NCBI RefSeq assembly: GCF_900169785.1
Contig: NZ_FWER01000013.1
Coordinates: 72,642-136,641, forward strand
Length of the DNA stretch: 64,000 nt
Origin: Rhizobium sullae
GTDB lineage: Bacteria; Pseudomonadota; Alphaproteobacteria; Rhizobiales; Rhizobiaceae
Direction of reading: 5' to 3'
The notes under the pieces are model-generated. The model saw only the letters and a program-made list of their open reading frames with translations. It ran no database searches and was not told the origin of the DNA. Shown piece by piece: positions 35,999 to 45,551 of the stretch. The position numbers and the translations under genes are program-made. The first letter of the stretch is position 1, and each line of letters begins with the position of its first letter.

Positions 35999-37885
35999 AT
36001 GTCTGTCTTGCGCCGTTGCCGGTTGACCACCGCGCTTTTCGTTCTCCTGACCGTTGTGCCGTCGCTTGCAAGTGCCCAGTCGGCCTATGTCGATGCCGGC
36101 GTCACCAACAAGCGCGGCGATGCCTGCTTTTCGGCCGCAGACAGCAATGCCGCGGTGCGTCTTCTCTCAGGCTTTCTGAATATCTGGACGCCGCGCACGC
36201 CGTTCGTCGATGCGGGCGTCGAAGCGCCGGCCAAGGACAATTGCCCGGCCGTTGCCAAGACCGATTGGGACGGCATTCCCTTCAGCCCGACCGACGGCCA
36301 TATCGTCAACCAGGCGGTTCACGACGCGAATATCGCCTATGTCATCAAGGTGACCCGTGCGCGCACGGCGCAGCAGGCCATCGTCGCCTATCTCGACGAC
36401 CGGCGAGGTAAGAATGCCAGCATTGTCGACGGCCTTGGTCCGCTGACGGATGCCTGGAAGGCCGGGTCAAAGCAGACGACGACGATTACGGAAGTCGCCG
36501 CCGACGCGACGACAGTGAAGTACGACGACAAGGGAAACAATCGCGGGCTCGGCAGCAAAGCTGACGAGAAAACCAAGACCGATGCGAACCCGGACATGGG
36601 CCTTGCGGTCGACCTCATCAACGCCGCAAGCGGCGACGGCTCGACAGAAGCCGCCAAGCGCTATTTCAAATATGCGCGTCCCTATCGCTGGAGCAAGGAT
36701 GTGGTGGTCCTCCCGACGCTTGAGCCAGCCAAGAGCGGCAAGCCGGCCGAAGACGGCGGTTTCCCGAGTGGGCATGCGGCGGAAGCCTGGCGCGATGCAC
36801 TCTCCATGGCCTATCTCGTGCCGCAACGCTTTCAGGAAATGCTGACGCGTGCCAGCGAAATGGGCGAGAGCCGCATACTGGCCGGTATGCATTCGCCGCT
36901 TGACGTCATGGGTGGCCGCGTTCTCGCCACCGCGACGGTCGTCTACAACCTCAATAAGCCGGAGAATGCCGCATTGAAGCGTGATGCTTACCGCCAGGCG
37001 CAGTCCTGGCTCGTCATCAAGAGCGGCGCGACGGGCGAGGCCGGTCTTGACGCCTTGTCGCATGCGGCGGTGCTTGCCAACGACCGCTTCGCAGACAGCA
37101 GCGCGAACCGCGCCTATGTGCTTGAACACCTGACCTACGGTTTCGCGCGGGTCGACGCGACCGACCGGCCGCCGCGCGTGCCGAAGGGTGCTGAAGTGCT
37201 CCTCGAAACGCGTCTGCCCTATCTCGACGCCGAGCAGCGGCGCGCGGTGCTGGAAACCACCGAAATCGCTTCGGGCTATCCGCTGCTCGACGATACGGAA
37301 GGTTACGGCCGCCTCAACTTCTTCGCCGCCGCGGACGGCTACGGCGCGTTCGAGGATGAGGTGACGGTGACGATGGACGCAGCCAAGGGCGGTTTCAACG
37401 AGCTGGACACCTGGAGGAACGACATTCAAGGCACGGGTCGGCTCGTCAAGCGCGGCGGCGGCATCCTCGGGCTTTCCGGCGCCAACGGCTATACCGGCGG
37501 CACGGTGCTGGAGGAGGGTGCTTTGGCGGCCCTGTCGCCGGCGGCCTTCGGCAGCGGCGATCTGGTGGTCGACGGCGGTTCGCTCATCCTGGTGGCCGAA
37601 AAGCCAGTGACCGTCGGCGGCGACTATCGCCAGCGCGCCAGCGCCGTGATGAAGCCGACGCTCGGAGAAGGCGGCAAGGGCGGCCTCATCGTCAAGGGCA
37701 AGGCGGTACTTTCCGGCGAACTTCGCGTGACCCTTGCCGACGGCTATGCGCCGGCGCCGGGCACGAAGATCGAGTTCCTGAAAGCGGATGCTGTCACCGG
37801 GACTTTCGGCAAGGTGAGCGTCGAGGGCCATAAGGCAAGCGTTGCCTACGGCCCGACAGCCGTCACCTTGACGATCGACGGATAG
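35999..37885 (+). CDS. secreted PAP2 acid phosphatase with passenger-like C-terminus
   Basis: The 628-residue protein has a signal peptide (cleavage near ASAQSAY) and then a class A-type acid phosphatase domain with all three PAP2 motifs: K-x6-RP as KRYFKYARP, PSGH in GGFPSGHAAEAW, and SR-x5-H-x3-D as ESRILAGMHSPLD. From about residue 470 the sequence turns into beta-strand repeats like those of autotransporter passengers (GGGILGLSGANGYTGGTVLEEGALAALSPAAFGSGDL, read in parts). No C-terminal membrane barrel follows, so export beyond the periplasm needs another route. It lies between the divergent permease-kinase and urtA. Confidence 0.85.
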   Translation: MSVLRRCRLTTALFVLLTVVPSLASAQSAYVDAGVTNKRGDACFSAADSNAAVRLLSGFLNIWTPRTPFVDAGVEAPAKDNCPAVAKTDWDGIPFSPTDGHIVNQAVHDANIAYVIKVTRARTAQQAIVAYLDDRRGKNASIVDGLGPLTDAWKAGSKQTTTITEVAADATTVKYDDKGNNRGLGSKADEKTKTDANPDMGLAVDLINAASGDGSTEAAKRYFKYARPYRWSKDVVVLPTLEPAKSGKPAEDGGFPSGHAAEAWRDALSMAYLVPQRFQEMLTRASEMGESRILAGMHSPLDVMGGRVLATATVVYNLNKPENAALKRDAYRQAQSWLVIKSGATGEAGLDALSHAAVLANDRFADSSANRAYVLEHLTYGFARVDATDRPPRVPKGAEVLLETRLPYLDAEQRRAVLETTEIASGYPLLDDTEGYGRLNFFAAADGYGAFEDEVTVTMDAAKGGFNELDTWRNDIQGTGRLVKRGGGILGLSGANGYTGGTVLEEGALAALSPAAFGSGDLVVDGGSLILVAEKPVTVGGDYRQRASAVMKPTLGEGGKGGLIVKGKAVLSGELRVTLADGYAPAPGTKIEFLKADAVTGTFGKVSVEGHKASVAYGPTAVTLTIDG

Positions 37886-38201
37886 CAGATAGAGGCATCC
37901 GCAGGGCTATCATCGCATTTAAGCGCGAAGCGCCGGATGAGGGGCTTCGCGGTATGTTCGGCCTTTCGCTTGTCGCTCAAGACGTTGCTTCGCTCCACCT
38001 CCTCATCTGCCCTGACGGGCCTCTTCTCCCCGCAGAAGAGGAAGAGGCAGAATGCCGTTCCTCCCCGATCTGCTCATTTCGCCCCCACCCCTACGTCATA
38101 TTGCGTATACGGTTTTGCGCTGCAGCGCCCGATAGTCCCTCAAGCAACAGTGATTTCAGTTTCCGGCCTGTTGCGGAACAAGAAGAGGGGAGTTCAACCA
38201 G
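37886..38201. other. intergenic region upstream of urtA
   Basis: About 316 bases. The first half carries a REP-like stretch (about 38008-38060); the second should hold the urtA promoter. I see no GG-N10-GC sigma-54 element and no NtrC palindrome. AGAGGGGAG precedes the urtA start. Confidence 0.45.
38008..38060. repeat. REP-like palindromic stretch
   Basis: CTCATCTGCCCTGACGGGC followed by CTTCTCCCCGCAGAAG makes two short hairpins in a row. The CTCATCTGCC...CTTCTCCCCGC layout resembles the dispersed palindromic repeats of rhizobial genomes. Confidence 0.5.
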
Positions 38202-39494
38202 ATGAATCTCAAGTCCTATGTAACGAGTGCTGCGCTTGGCGCCGTCATGGCGGCCTCAACCGCCTTCCACGGCGCGGTTGCCGCCGCCGACACGATCAAG
38301 GTCGGCGTGCTGCATTCGCTGTCCGGCACCATGGCGATTTCCGAAACGACGCTGAAAGACGCGATGCTGATGCTCATCGACGGGCAGAACAAGAAGGGTG
38401 GCCTTCTCGGCAAGAAGCTCGAAGCGGTCGTCGTCGATCCGGCTTCCGACTGGCCGCTCTTTGCCGAAAAGGCACGCGAGCTGATCGAGAAGGACAAGGT
38501 TGCGGCCGTCTTCGGTTGCTGGACCTCGTCTTCGCGCAAGTCGGTTCTGCCGGTTTTCGAAGAGCTGAACTCGCTGCTTTTCTACCCGGTTCAGTATGAG
38601 GGCGAAGAGTCTTCGCGCAACATCTTCTACACGGGTGCTGCTCCGAACCAGCAGGCGATTCCGGCCGTCGACTACCTGATGGAAAAGGAAGGCGTCAAGC
38701 GCTTCGTGCTCGAAGGCACCGACTACGTCTATCCGCGCACGACCAACAAGATCCTGGAAGCCTACCTCGTCTCCAAGGGCATTCCGAAGGAAGACATCAT
38801 CGTCAACTACACGCCGTTCGGCTTCTCCGATTGGCAAACGGAAGTTTCCAAGATCAAGGAATTCGGCTCGTCCGGCAAGAAGACCGCCGTCGTCTCCACC
38901 ATCAACGGCGACGCCAACGTCCCTTTCTACAAGGAACTCGGCAACCAGGGCATCAAGGCAACCGATATCCCGGTCGTCGCCTTCTCGGTCGGCGAAGAAG
39001 AACTTGCCGGTCTCGACACCAAGCCGCTCGTCGGCCATCTCGCTGCCTGGAATTACTTCGAGTCGGTCGAAAGCCCGGCGAACAAGAAGTTCATCAAGGA
39101 GTGGCACGCCTTCACTAAGAACGACAAGCGCGTGACCAACGACCCGATGGAAGCCGCCTATATCGGCTTCAATGCCTGGGTTAAGGCCGTCCAGGCTGCC
39201 GGAACGACGGATACGGACAAGGTTCTCGACAGCATCATCGGCACCACGGTTCCGAACCTTTCCGGCGGCTATGCCACCGTCATGCCGAACCACCACATCA
39301 CCAAGCCGGTGCTGATCGGTGAAATCCAGGCTGACGGCCAGTTCGAAATCGTCCAGGAAACGTCAGCCGTCGTCGGTGACGAATGGTCCGACTTCCTGCC
39401 GGACTCCAAGGACCTGATCTCCGATTGGCGCAAGCCCATGAACTGCGGCAACTTCAACGCTGCAACGGGCAAGTGCGGCGGCAAGGGCTCCTGA
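38202..39494 (+). CDS. urtA: urea ABC transporter substrate-binding protein UrtA
   Basis: UrtA captures urea in the periplasm at high affinity. The 430-residue protein has a signal peptide (to about residue 28) and the UrtA signature blocks IKVGVLHSLSGTMAISE, LLFYPVQYEGEE and GTDYVYPRTTN; the FYPVQYEG text distinguishes it from LivK-type proteins. The end DWRKPMNCGNFN is also typical. It opens the urtABCDE operon, 120 bases before urtB. Confidence 0.95.
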   Translation: MNLKSYVTSAALGAVMAASTAFHGAVAAADTIKVGVLHSLSGTMAISETTLKDAMLMLIDGQNKKGGLLGKKLEAVVVDPASDWPLFAEKARELIEKDKVAAVFGCWTSSSRKSVLPVFEELNSLLFYPVQYEGEESSRNIFYTGAAPNQQAIPAVDYLMEKEGVKRFVLEGTDYVYPRTTNKILEAYLVSKGIPKEDIIVNYTPFGFSDWQTEVSKIKEFGSSGKKTAVVSTINGDANVPFYKELGNQGIKATDIPVVAFSVGEEELAGLDTKPLVGHLAAWNYFESVESPANKKFIKEWHAFTKNDKRVTNDPMEAAYIGFNAWVKAVQAAGTTDTDKVLDSIIGTTVPNLSGGYATVMPNHHITKPVLIGEIQADGQFEIVQETSAVVGDEWSDFLPDSKDLISDWRKPMNCGNFNAATGKCGGKGS

Positions 39495-39613
39495 GTACGA
39501 ACCCGATCCGTTGACTGCCTGAAGCCTTCCGTCCGGATCCCTTATCCGGGCGGAAGTTCCGTCCCGAGCGATTGCTGCCCACAAGGCCAACGACAAGCCA
39601 GGCGAGAGAGCCC

Positions 39614-41233
39614 ATGTTTCGCGCCATCAAGATTTTCCTTCTGACGATCTGCCTCGCCCTGCCGGCATTCGCGACGGCGCTCAAGGCACAGGAAGACATT
39701 CACCCTCTCATCGATGCGCTTGGTGTTGGCGATTTCGATGCCCGCGAGGCGGCCATCAAGGCGCTCGTGGCTTCCAAGGATCCGCTTGTCGGCCAAGTCC
39801 TGCAGCAGTTGAGCGACGGCCAGCTCTACGTGAATTCCGAAGAAGGCGGTCCCGTTCTCCTGCAGGGCGGCACGGATGATGAGCCGACCTATTCCGACCC
39901 TATCACCGGCGAAGCTGCCGCCGATGTCGATCCGGACTACATGTCCAAGGTGAAGATCAACAATTCCCTGCGCGGCGTGATCGCCAGCGCCGTGAGCACG
40001 CTGACGCTGCTGAGCCCGGACCGTACCGCGCGGCTCGCTGCCGCCCAAGGGTTGCTCAAGGATTCCGACCCTTCCAATCTCGATCTCCTGGACTCGGCGC
40101 TCGCCGATGAAAAGGACGCCGAGGTCAAGAACACGATGGAAGCGGCTCGTGCGGTGATGATGCTGAAAAGCGATGTCAGTGCCGACGAGAAGAAGGCGGC
40201 GATCGATACGATCGCGGCGCGCGGCGGCCGCAACGCGCTCACCATCCTGACCACCGCGATGGAGACCGCGCCCGACGACCTGAAGGCCGGCATCGAGGCC
40301 AATATCGCCAATATCAAGCGCAATCTGGCGCTCTGGGATATCGTGCAGAACATCTGGTACGGCCTGTCGCTCGGCTCGGTACTGCTGCTCGCGGCGATCG
40401 GGCTTGCCATTACCTTCGGCGTCATGGGCGTCATCAACATGGCGCATGGCGAAATGGTGATGATCGGCGCCTACACGACCTATGTCGTGCAGGAATATAT
40501 TGCATCGACCTTTCCCGGGCTCGCAACCTATTCGCTGGTGATTGCGATTCCGGCTGCGTTCCTGTTCACAGGCTTCGTCGGCCTCGTCATAGAACGCACG
40601 GTCATCCGCCATCTCTACGGCCGTCCGCTTGAAACGCTGCTGGCCACATGGGGCGTTTCGTTGATCCTGCAGCAGGCGGTCCGCACGATCTTCGGCCCGA
40701 CCAACCGCGAAGTGCGCAATCCGAGCTGGATGTCCGGGGCCTTCGAACTCGGCGGGCTGTCGATCACCTGGAACCGGATGTGGATCATCGTCTTTTCGAT
40801 GATCGTCTTCGTGACCCTGCTCTTGCTCCTGAAGCGCTCCGCCTTCGGCCTGCAGATGCGCGCGGTCACGCAGAACCGCCGCATGGCATCATCGATGGGC
40901 ATCCGCACCGGCTGGGTCGATGCCTTCACCTTCGCGCTCGGTTCCGGTATCGCCGGCATGGCGGGCGTGGCCCTTTCGCAGATCGACAACGTCTCGCCGA
41001 ACCTCGGCCAGAGCTACATCATCGACAGCTTCATGGTTGTGGTCTTCGGAGGCGTCGGCAATCTCTGGGGCACGCTAGTCGGCGCGCTGTCGCTCGGCGT
41101 CGTCAACAAGTTCCTCGAGCCCTTCGCCGGCGCTGTGCTCGGCAAGATCCTCGTGCTTGTCCTCATCATTCTCTTCATCCAGAAGCGTCCGCGCGGGCTC
41201 TTCGCACTCAAAGGAAGGGCGGTGGAAGCATGA
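39614..41233 (+). CDS. urtB: urea ABC transporter permease UrtB
   Basis: The 539-residue product begins with a signal-like helix and a soluble region of about 230 residues (IHPLIDALGVGDFDAREAAIKAL, helical repeats), then the LivH-type permease core with SLGSVLLLAAIGLAITFGVMGVINMAHGEM and NLGQSYIIDSFMVVVFGGVGNLWGT. The long N-terminal part is characteristic of proteobacterial UrtB and is absent from LivH. The start at 39614 (AGAGAG before it) is preferred to 39572. Its stop overlaps the urtC start in ATGA. Confidence 0.93.
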   Translation: MFRAIKIFLLTICLALPAFATALKAQEDIHPLIDALGVGDFDAREAAIKALVASKDPLVGQVLQQLSDGQLYVNSEEGGPVLLQGGTDDEPTYSDPITGEAAADVDPDYMSKVKINNSLRGVIASAVSTLTLLSPDRTARLAAAQGLLKDSDPSNLDLLDSALADEKDAEVKNTMEAARAVMMLKSDVSADEKKAAIDTIAARGGRNALTILTTAMETAPDDLKAGIEANIANIKRNLALWDIVQNIWYGLSLGSVLLLAAIGLAITFGVMGVINMAHGEMVMIGAYTTYVVQEYIASTFPGLATYSLVIAIPAAFLFTGFVGLVIERTVIRHLYGRPLETLLATWGVSLILQQAVRTIFGPTNREVRNPSWMSGAFELGGLSITWNRMWIIVFSMIVFVTLLLLLKRSAFGLQMRAVTQNRRMASSMGIRTGWVDAFTFALGSGIAGMAGVALSQIDNVSPNLGQSYIIDSFMVVVFGGVGNLWGTLVGALSLGVVNKFLEPFAGAVLGKILVLVLIILFIQKRPRGLFALKGRAVEA

Positions 41234-42393
41234 TTGCGGCCTTCCTGCTCCGGTCGCTCGACCGCAAGATTTCGATTGCCATCGCCATCCTGCTCGCGGT
41301 CGCTGTGCTGGTGCCGGTGCTCAATCTGCTGACCGGTCCGGATCACGCGCTGCATATCCCGACTTACATCATGGCGCTGTTCGGTAAGTATCTGACCTAT
41401 GCGTTGCTGGCGCTGGCACTCGATCTCGTCTGGGGCTTCTGCGGCATCCTCTCGCTCGGCCATGGTGCATTCTTCGCGCTCGGCGGCTATGCGATGGGCA
41501 TGTACCTGATGCGCCAGATCGGCTCGCGAGGCGTCTATGGCAATCCGATCCTGCCGGACTTCATGGTGTTCCTCAACTGGCAGGAGCTGCCGTGGTTCTG
41601 GTACGGCTTCGACCAGTTCTGGTTTGCGGCGCTGATGGTGCTGCTAGTGCCTGGCCTACTTGCCTTCGTCTTCGGCTGGTTCGCCTTCCGCAGCAGAGTC
41701 AATGGCGTCTACCTCTCGATCATCACGCAGGCAATGACCTATGCGCTGCTGCTTGCCTTCTTCCGCAACGACATGGGCTTTGGTGGCAACAACGGCATGA
41801 CGGATTTCAAGGAGATCCTCGGCTTCAACGTGCAGGCGGACGGCACGCGCGCCACACTCTTTGCCGCCACGGCGATCTTTCTGGCGCTCTCGCTGCTGCT
41901 TGCTTCCGCCATCGTGCGCTCAAAATTCGGCAAGGTGCTGGTCGGCGTGCGCGATGCGGAGAGCCGCACACGCTTCCTCGGCTACCGTGTCGAGCACTTC
42001 AAGCTTTTCACCTTCGTCGTATCGGCCATGATGGCGGGAATTGCGGGTGCGCTTTACGTGCCGCAGGTGGGTATCATCAACCCCGGCGAATTCGCACCGG
42101 CGAACTCCATCGAGGTCGTCATCTGGACGGCGGTCGGCGGTCGCTCGACGCTGATCGGGCCGATCATCGGCGCCATCCTGGTCAATGGCGGCAAGACCAT
42201 CTTCACCGGCCTCTTCCCGGAATTCTGGCTCTTCGCCCTCGGCGGTCTCTTCGTCGCCGTGACGGTGTTCCTGCCGAAGGGGATCGTCGGCACGATCGCC
42301 CAATATCTCGGCAAGAAAAAGCCGAGGACGGAAGCGGTGCCACCCGCTCTGCAGGAAGAAGGCGTCGATGCAAAGATCCAGGCAGCGGAGTAG
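41230..42393 (+). CDS. urtC: urea ABC transporter permease UrtC
   Basis: The 387-residue protein is the LivM-type partner of UrtB, with about ten helices and the marks LDLVWGFCGILSLGHGAFFALGGYAMGMY, GNNGMTDF and VRDAESRTRFLGYRVEHFK. The ATG at 41230 overlaps the urtB stop (ATGA); a longer frame open upstream is a shadow of urtB. A short Lys-rich tail closes it. urtD starts seven bases after its stop. Confidence 0.93.
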   Translation: MIAAFLLRSLDRKISIAIAILLAVAVLVPVLNLLTGPDHALHIPTYIMALFGKYLTYALLALALDLVWGFCGILSLGHGAFFALGGYAMGMYLMRQIGSRGVYGNPILPDFMVFLNWQELPWFWYGFDQFWFAALMVLLVPGLLAFVFGWFAFRSRVNGVYLSIITQAMTYALLLAFFRNDMGFGGNNGMTDFKEILGFNVQADGTRATLFAATAIFLALSLLLASAIVRSKFGKVLVGVRDAESRTRFLGYRVEHFKLFTFVVSAMMAGIAGALYVPQVGIINPGEFAPANSIEVVIWTAVGGRSTLIGPIIGAILVNGGKTIFTGLFPEFWLFALGGLFVAVTVFLPKGIVGTIAQYLGKKKPRTEAVPPALQEEGVDAKIQAAE

Positions 42394-42399
42394 GCGGTT

Positions 42400-43155
42400 A
42401 TGATCCCGGATATCAAACCCAACAGCGTGCTCTACCTCAACAATGTCTCGGTTTCCTTCGACGGCTTCAAAGCGCTGAACTCGCTTTCGATTGTGATCGA
42501 GCCCGGTGAGCTTCGCGCCATCATCGGCCCGAACGGCGCCGGCAAAACGACGATGATGGACATCATCACCGGCAAGACGCGGCCTGACGAGGGCGAGGTC
42601 TATTTCAACGGCGAGATCGATCTCACCAAAAAGGATGAAGCGGACATCGCCCAGCTCGGCATCGGCCGGAAATTCCAGAAGCCGACGGTGTTCGAAAGCC
42701 ACACGGTCTGGGACAATCTGGAACTGGCGCTGAACCGTAAGCACGGCGTCTTTCCGACGCTCTTCTACCGCCTGTCTTCCGACGACAAGGTGCGCATCGA
42801 GGAAATCCTGGAAACCGTGCGATTGACGCATCGTCGCGACGAACTCGCGGCGAACCTCTCGCATGGCCAGAAGCAGTGGCTGGAGATCGGCATGCTGCTG
42901 GCGCAGGAGCCGAAGCTGCTGCTCGTCGACGAGCCGGTTGCCGGCATGACGGATGCCGAAACAGCCGAGACTGCGATACTGCTCCGGGAAATTGCCAGGA
43001 CCCGCTCCGTCGTCGTCGTCGAACACGATATGGGCTTCATCCGCGATCTCGGCGTCAAGGTGACCTGCCTGGCGGAAGGCTCCGTGCTCGCGGAAGGGTC
43101 AATCGATTTCGTGAGTTCCGATCCGAAGGTGATCGAAAATTATTTGGGGCGGTGA
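42400..43155 (+). CDS. urtD: urea ABC transporter ATPase UrtD
   Basis: The 251-residue ATPase has Walker A GPNGAGKTT, signature LSHGQKQWLEIGMLL (the UrtD form), Walker B LLLVDEPVAGMTD and switch VEHDMGF. Position second-last in urtABCDE confirms the call. The start at 42400 follows GGAGTAGGCGG. A 116-base gap with a palindrome separates it from urtE, unusual in this otherwise tight operon. Confidence 0.94.
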   Translation: MIPDIKPNSVLYLNNVSVSFDGFKALNSLSIVIEPGELRAIIGPNGAGKTTMMDIITGKTRPDEGEVYFNGEIDLTKKDEADIAQLGIGRKFQKPTVFESHTVWDNLELALNRKHGVFPTLFYRLSSDDKVRIEEILETVRLTHRRDELAANLSHGQKQWLEIGMLLAQEPKLLLVDEPVAGMTDAETAETAILLREIARTRSVVVVEHDMGFIRDLGVKVTCLAEGSVLAEGSIDFVSSDPKVIENYLGR

Positions 43156-43192
43156 GGGATGATCGATCTGTTTGTCGTTCGTGGGACTCTGA

Positions 43193-43226
43193 CCCCTCCC
43201 CAAGCCATCCCCACAAGGGGGAGGGG
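43193..43226. repeat. 9-bp GC palindrome between urtD and urtE
   Basis: CCCCTCCCC and GGGGAGGGG enclose a 16-base loop, within CCCCTCCCCAAGCCATCCCC-type sequence. It looks like a dispersed REP-type element that has landed between two genes of one operon; it could reduce or stabilise the distal message. Confidence 0.6.
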
Positions 43227-43271
43227 CTGGAGAGGGGATCTTGTATCCGAAAAACGCCAGGAGACGGCATC

Positions 43272-43967
43272 ATGTTGACAGTCGAAAACGCAAATCTTCA
43301 CTATGGCGCCGCTCAGGCGCTGCGCGGCATCTCCATCAAGGCGGACATGGGCAAGATCACTTGTGTGCTGGGGCGGAACGGCGTGGGGAAGAGCTCTCTT
43401 CTCCGCGCCGTCACCGGCCAGCATCCGCTGTCGGCCGGAACAGTCAGCTTCAACGATGTGGCGCTCAACGGCCTGCCGCCTTACGCGCGTGCCAAGCAGG
43501 GCATCGGCTACGTGCCGCAGGGCCGTGAAATCTTCCCGCTGCTGACCGTCAAGGAAAACCTCGAAACCGGCTTTGCTCCGCTTGGCCGCCGCGACCGCAA
43601 CATCCCCGACGACATCTTCAGTCTCTTCCCGGTGCTGAAGTCGATGTTGTCCCGTCGCGGCGGCGATCTTTCTGGCGGTCAGCAGCAGCAACTGGCGATC
43701 GGGCGGGCCATGGTGACGCGGCCTAAGATCCTTGTGCTGGACGAGCCGACCGAGGGCATTCAGCCGTCGATCATCAAAGATATCGGCCGGGCCATCCGCT
43801 ATCTGCGCGACTCGACCGGTATGGCAATCCTGCTCGTCGAACAGTATCTCGATTTCTGCCGCGAGCTTGCCGACTACGTCTACATCATGGACCGCGGCGA
43901 GATCGTCCAGGAGGGGTCGGCGGAGACACTGGATACGGCCGAGGCGCGCCGCCACCTGACCGTTTGA
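43272..43967 (+). CDS. urtE: urea ABC transporter ATPase UrtE
   Basis: The 231-residue ATPase has Walker A GRNGVGKSS, signature LSGGQQQQLAIGRAM, Walker B ILVLDEPTEGIQP and switch LVEQYLDF. The text YVPQGREIFPLLTVKENLETG is typical of UrtE. The ATG at 43272 gives the standard N-terminus LTVENANLHYG. It closes the urea transporter operon, with ureD about 160 bases on. Confidence 0.94.
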   Translation: MLTVENANLHYGAAQALRGISIKADMGKITCVLGRNGVGKSSLLRAVTGQHPLSAGTVSFNDVALNGLPPYARAKQGIGYVPQGREIFPLLTVKENLETGFAPLGRRDRNIPDDIFSLFPVLKSMLSRRGGDLSGGQQQQLAIGRAMVTRPKILVLDEPTEGIQPSIIKDIGRAIRYLRDSTGMAILLVEQYLDFCRELADYVYIMDRGEIVQEGSAETLDTAEARRHLTV

Positions 43968-44129
43968 GCGGCATATGCCGCATTCCAAGGCAGCTTCCAT
44001 GTTCTGACCAAGCATGCCCGCCATCGCTCCTCTAAGATCGGCAGGCGGCATAAAAATTGCTTGCTTTCAACTATTTGCCGGATTGAATGAGAACAGCCGG
44101 GCAAGCGGCGAAGGTGCCAAGGGAATGGA

Positions 44130-44951
44130 ATGACGATCGTGGCCGCAATCATCAGACCGCAAAGGGCCGAGGGGCGGGGGCATCTGGCGGCAAAGCTGCT
44201 GGACGGGCGGGCGCGTATCCGCGAACTTTATCAGGAGGGTGCCGCCAAAATCCGCCTGCCGGAGACCTTCGATGACTCCTTGGAAGCCGTCATCATCAAC
44301 ACCGCCGGCGGGCTGACCGGCGGCGACCGGATGAACTGGAGCGTTGTCGCAGGACCCGGAACACGCATCGATGTGACGACGCAGGCCTGCGAGAAGATCT
44401 ACAAGGCATCCGCTGGAACGGCTGAAGTCACGACGACGATTGAGGCAGGCGCTGGATCTCGTGTCGACTGGCTGCCGCAGGAGACCATCCTGTTCGATCG
44501 CGCCTCGCTATTCCGCCGCCTCGACGTCGATCTCGACGAGACGGCGGAATTCCTGGCTGTCGAGGCGATCCTGCTCGGCCGCAAGGCGATGGGCGAGGCG
44601 ATGGAGACCGGGCTCTTCCGCGATCGCTGGCGCATCCGCCGGGCTGGCAGGCTGATCCATGCCGAGGAGTTGCGGCTTGACGGTGCCGTAAGCGCGCTGA
44701 CTGCGCGCCAACCCATCCTCGGCGGGCAGGTGGCTTTTGCTACGTTGCTTTATACTGGTCCCCTCGCCGATAGCTATCTCGCGAAGGTGCGCCCCTTGCT
44801 CGACGACCACATGGCGGGCGCCAGCGCCTGGAACGGCAAGCTCGTCGTGCGCGCTGCAGCCGCTGACGGATTTGCCCTCAGAAAAGTCCTGATCCCGGTC
44901 ATTTCCGCCTTGCGCAACGGAGCGCCTGTGCCGAAAGTCTGGAATCTCTAG
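44130..44951 (+). CDS. ureD: urease accessory protein UreD
   Basis: UreD binds the apo-urease and, with UreF and UreG, delivers nickel. The 273-residue product shows the UreD/UreH blocks [32 protein letters not shown] and [28 protein letters not shown] precedes the ATG. It begins the urease run and ureA follows after 21 bases. Confidence 0.94.
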   Translation: MTIVAAIIRPQRAEGRGHLAAKLLDGRARIRELYQEGAAKIRLPETFDDSLEAVIINTAGGLTGGDRMNWSVVAGPGTRIDVTTQACEKIYKASAGTAEVTTTIEAGAGSRVDWLPQETILFDRASLFRRLDVDLDETAEFLAVEAILLGRKAMGEAMETGLFRDRWRIRRAGRLIHAEELRLDGAVSALTARQPILGGQVAFATLLYTGPLADSYLAKVRPLLDDHMAGASAWNGKLVVRAAAADGFALRKVLIPVISALRNGAPVPKVWNL

Positions 44952-44972
44952 TTTCAAGCAAGTGGATGGACG

Positions 44973-45275
44973 ATGAACCTCACTCCGAGAGAAAAAGACA
45001 AGCTGCTCATCTCGATGGCGGCGATGGTGGCGCGGCGCCGGCTGGAACGCGGCGTGAAGCTCAATCATCCTGAGGCGATTGCGCTGATCACCGATTTCGT
45101 CGTGGAAGGCGCGCGTGACGGCCGGCCGGTCGCCGAGTTGATGGAAGCGGGGGCGCATGTCATCGGCCGGCATCAGGTGATGGAGGGCGTCGCCGAGATG
45201 ATCCATGACGTGCAGGTGGAGGCGACTTTCCCGGACGGCACCAAGCTCGTCACCGTCCACGAACCGATTCGCTGA
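44973..45275 (+). CDS. ureA: urease gamma subunit
   Basis: The 100-residue protein is a standard Ure[34 protein letters not shown] and [35 protein letters not shown], each recognisable. It forms the (alpha-beta-gamma)3 enzyme with UreB and UreC. Here it is a separate short subunit as in most bacteria, not fused to UreB. Confidence 0.97.
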   Translation: MNLTPREKDKLLISMAAMVARRRLERGVKLNHPEAIALITDFVVEGARDGRPVAELMEAGAHVIGRHQVMEGVAEMIHDVQVEATFPDGTKLVTVHEPIR

Positions 45276-45285
45276 GGAGGCTCTG

Positions 45286-45540
45286 ATGCTCGAACTTCGA
45301 CCGAACTGCGAATGCTGTGACAAGGACCTGCGGCCGGAAAGCCGGGAGGCAATGATCTGCACCTTCGAGTGCACCTTCTGTGCCGATTGTGCGAGCGATG
45401 TGTTGCAGGGCCAATGCCCGAATTGCGGCGGCGAGTTCACCCGCCGCCCGGTGCGTCCAGCAGCCATGCTTGGCAAATATCCGGCATCGACGAAACGTGT
45501 CGTGAAAGCCGAGGGCTGCGCGCCCGTGAAGGCGGCGTGA
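45286..45540 (+). CDS. DUF1272 cysteine-rich small protein
   Basis: The 84-residue product carries three Cys pairs, [21 protein letters not shown] and CPNCGG, which make it a small zinc-ribbon-like domain, and fits DUF1272 from the ELRPNCECC...RRPVRP frame. It sits ten bases after ureA and eleven before ureB with GAGGAGG as ribosome site. Function unknown; a metal-related role in urease assembly is possible, but DUF1272 proteins also occur away from urease. Confidence 0.85.
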   Translation: MLELRPNCECCDKDLRPESREAMICTFECTFCADCASDVLQGQCPNCGGEFTRRPVRPAAMLGKYPASTKRVVKAEGCAPVKAA

Positions 45541-45551
45541 GGAGAGATAAG

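Noticed and set aside
37886..38201. sigma-54/NtrC promoter for urtA
   Set aside because: Expected from nitrogen control of urea uptake, but no GG-N10-GC pair with the right neighbours and no NtrC palindrome is visible.
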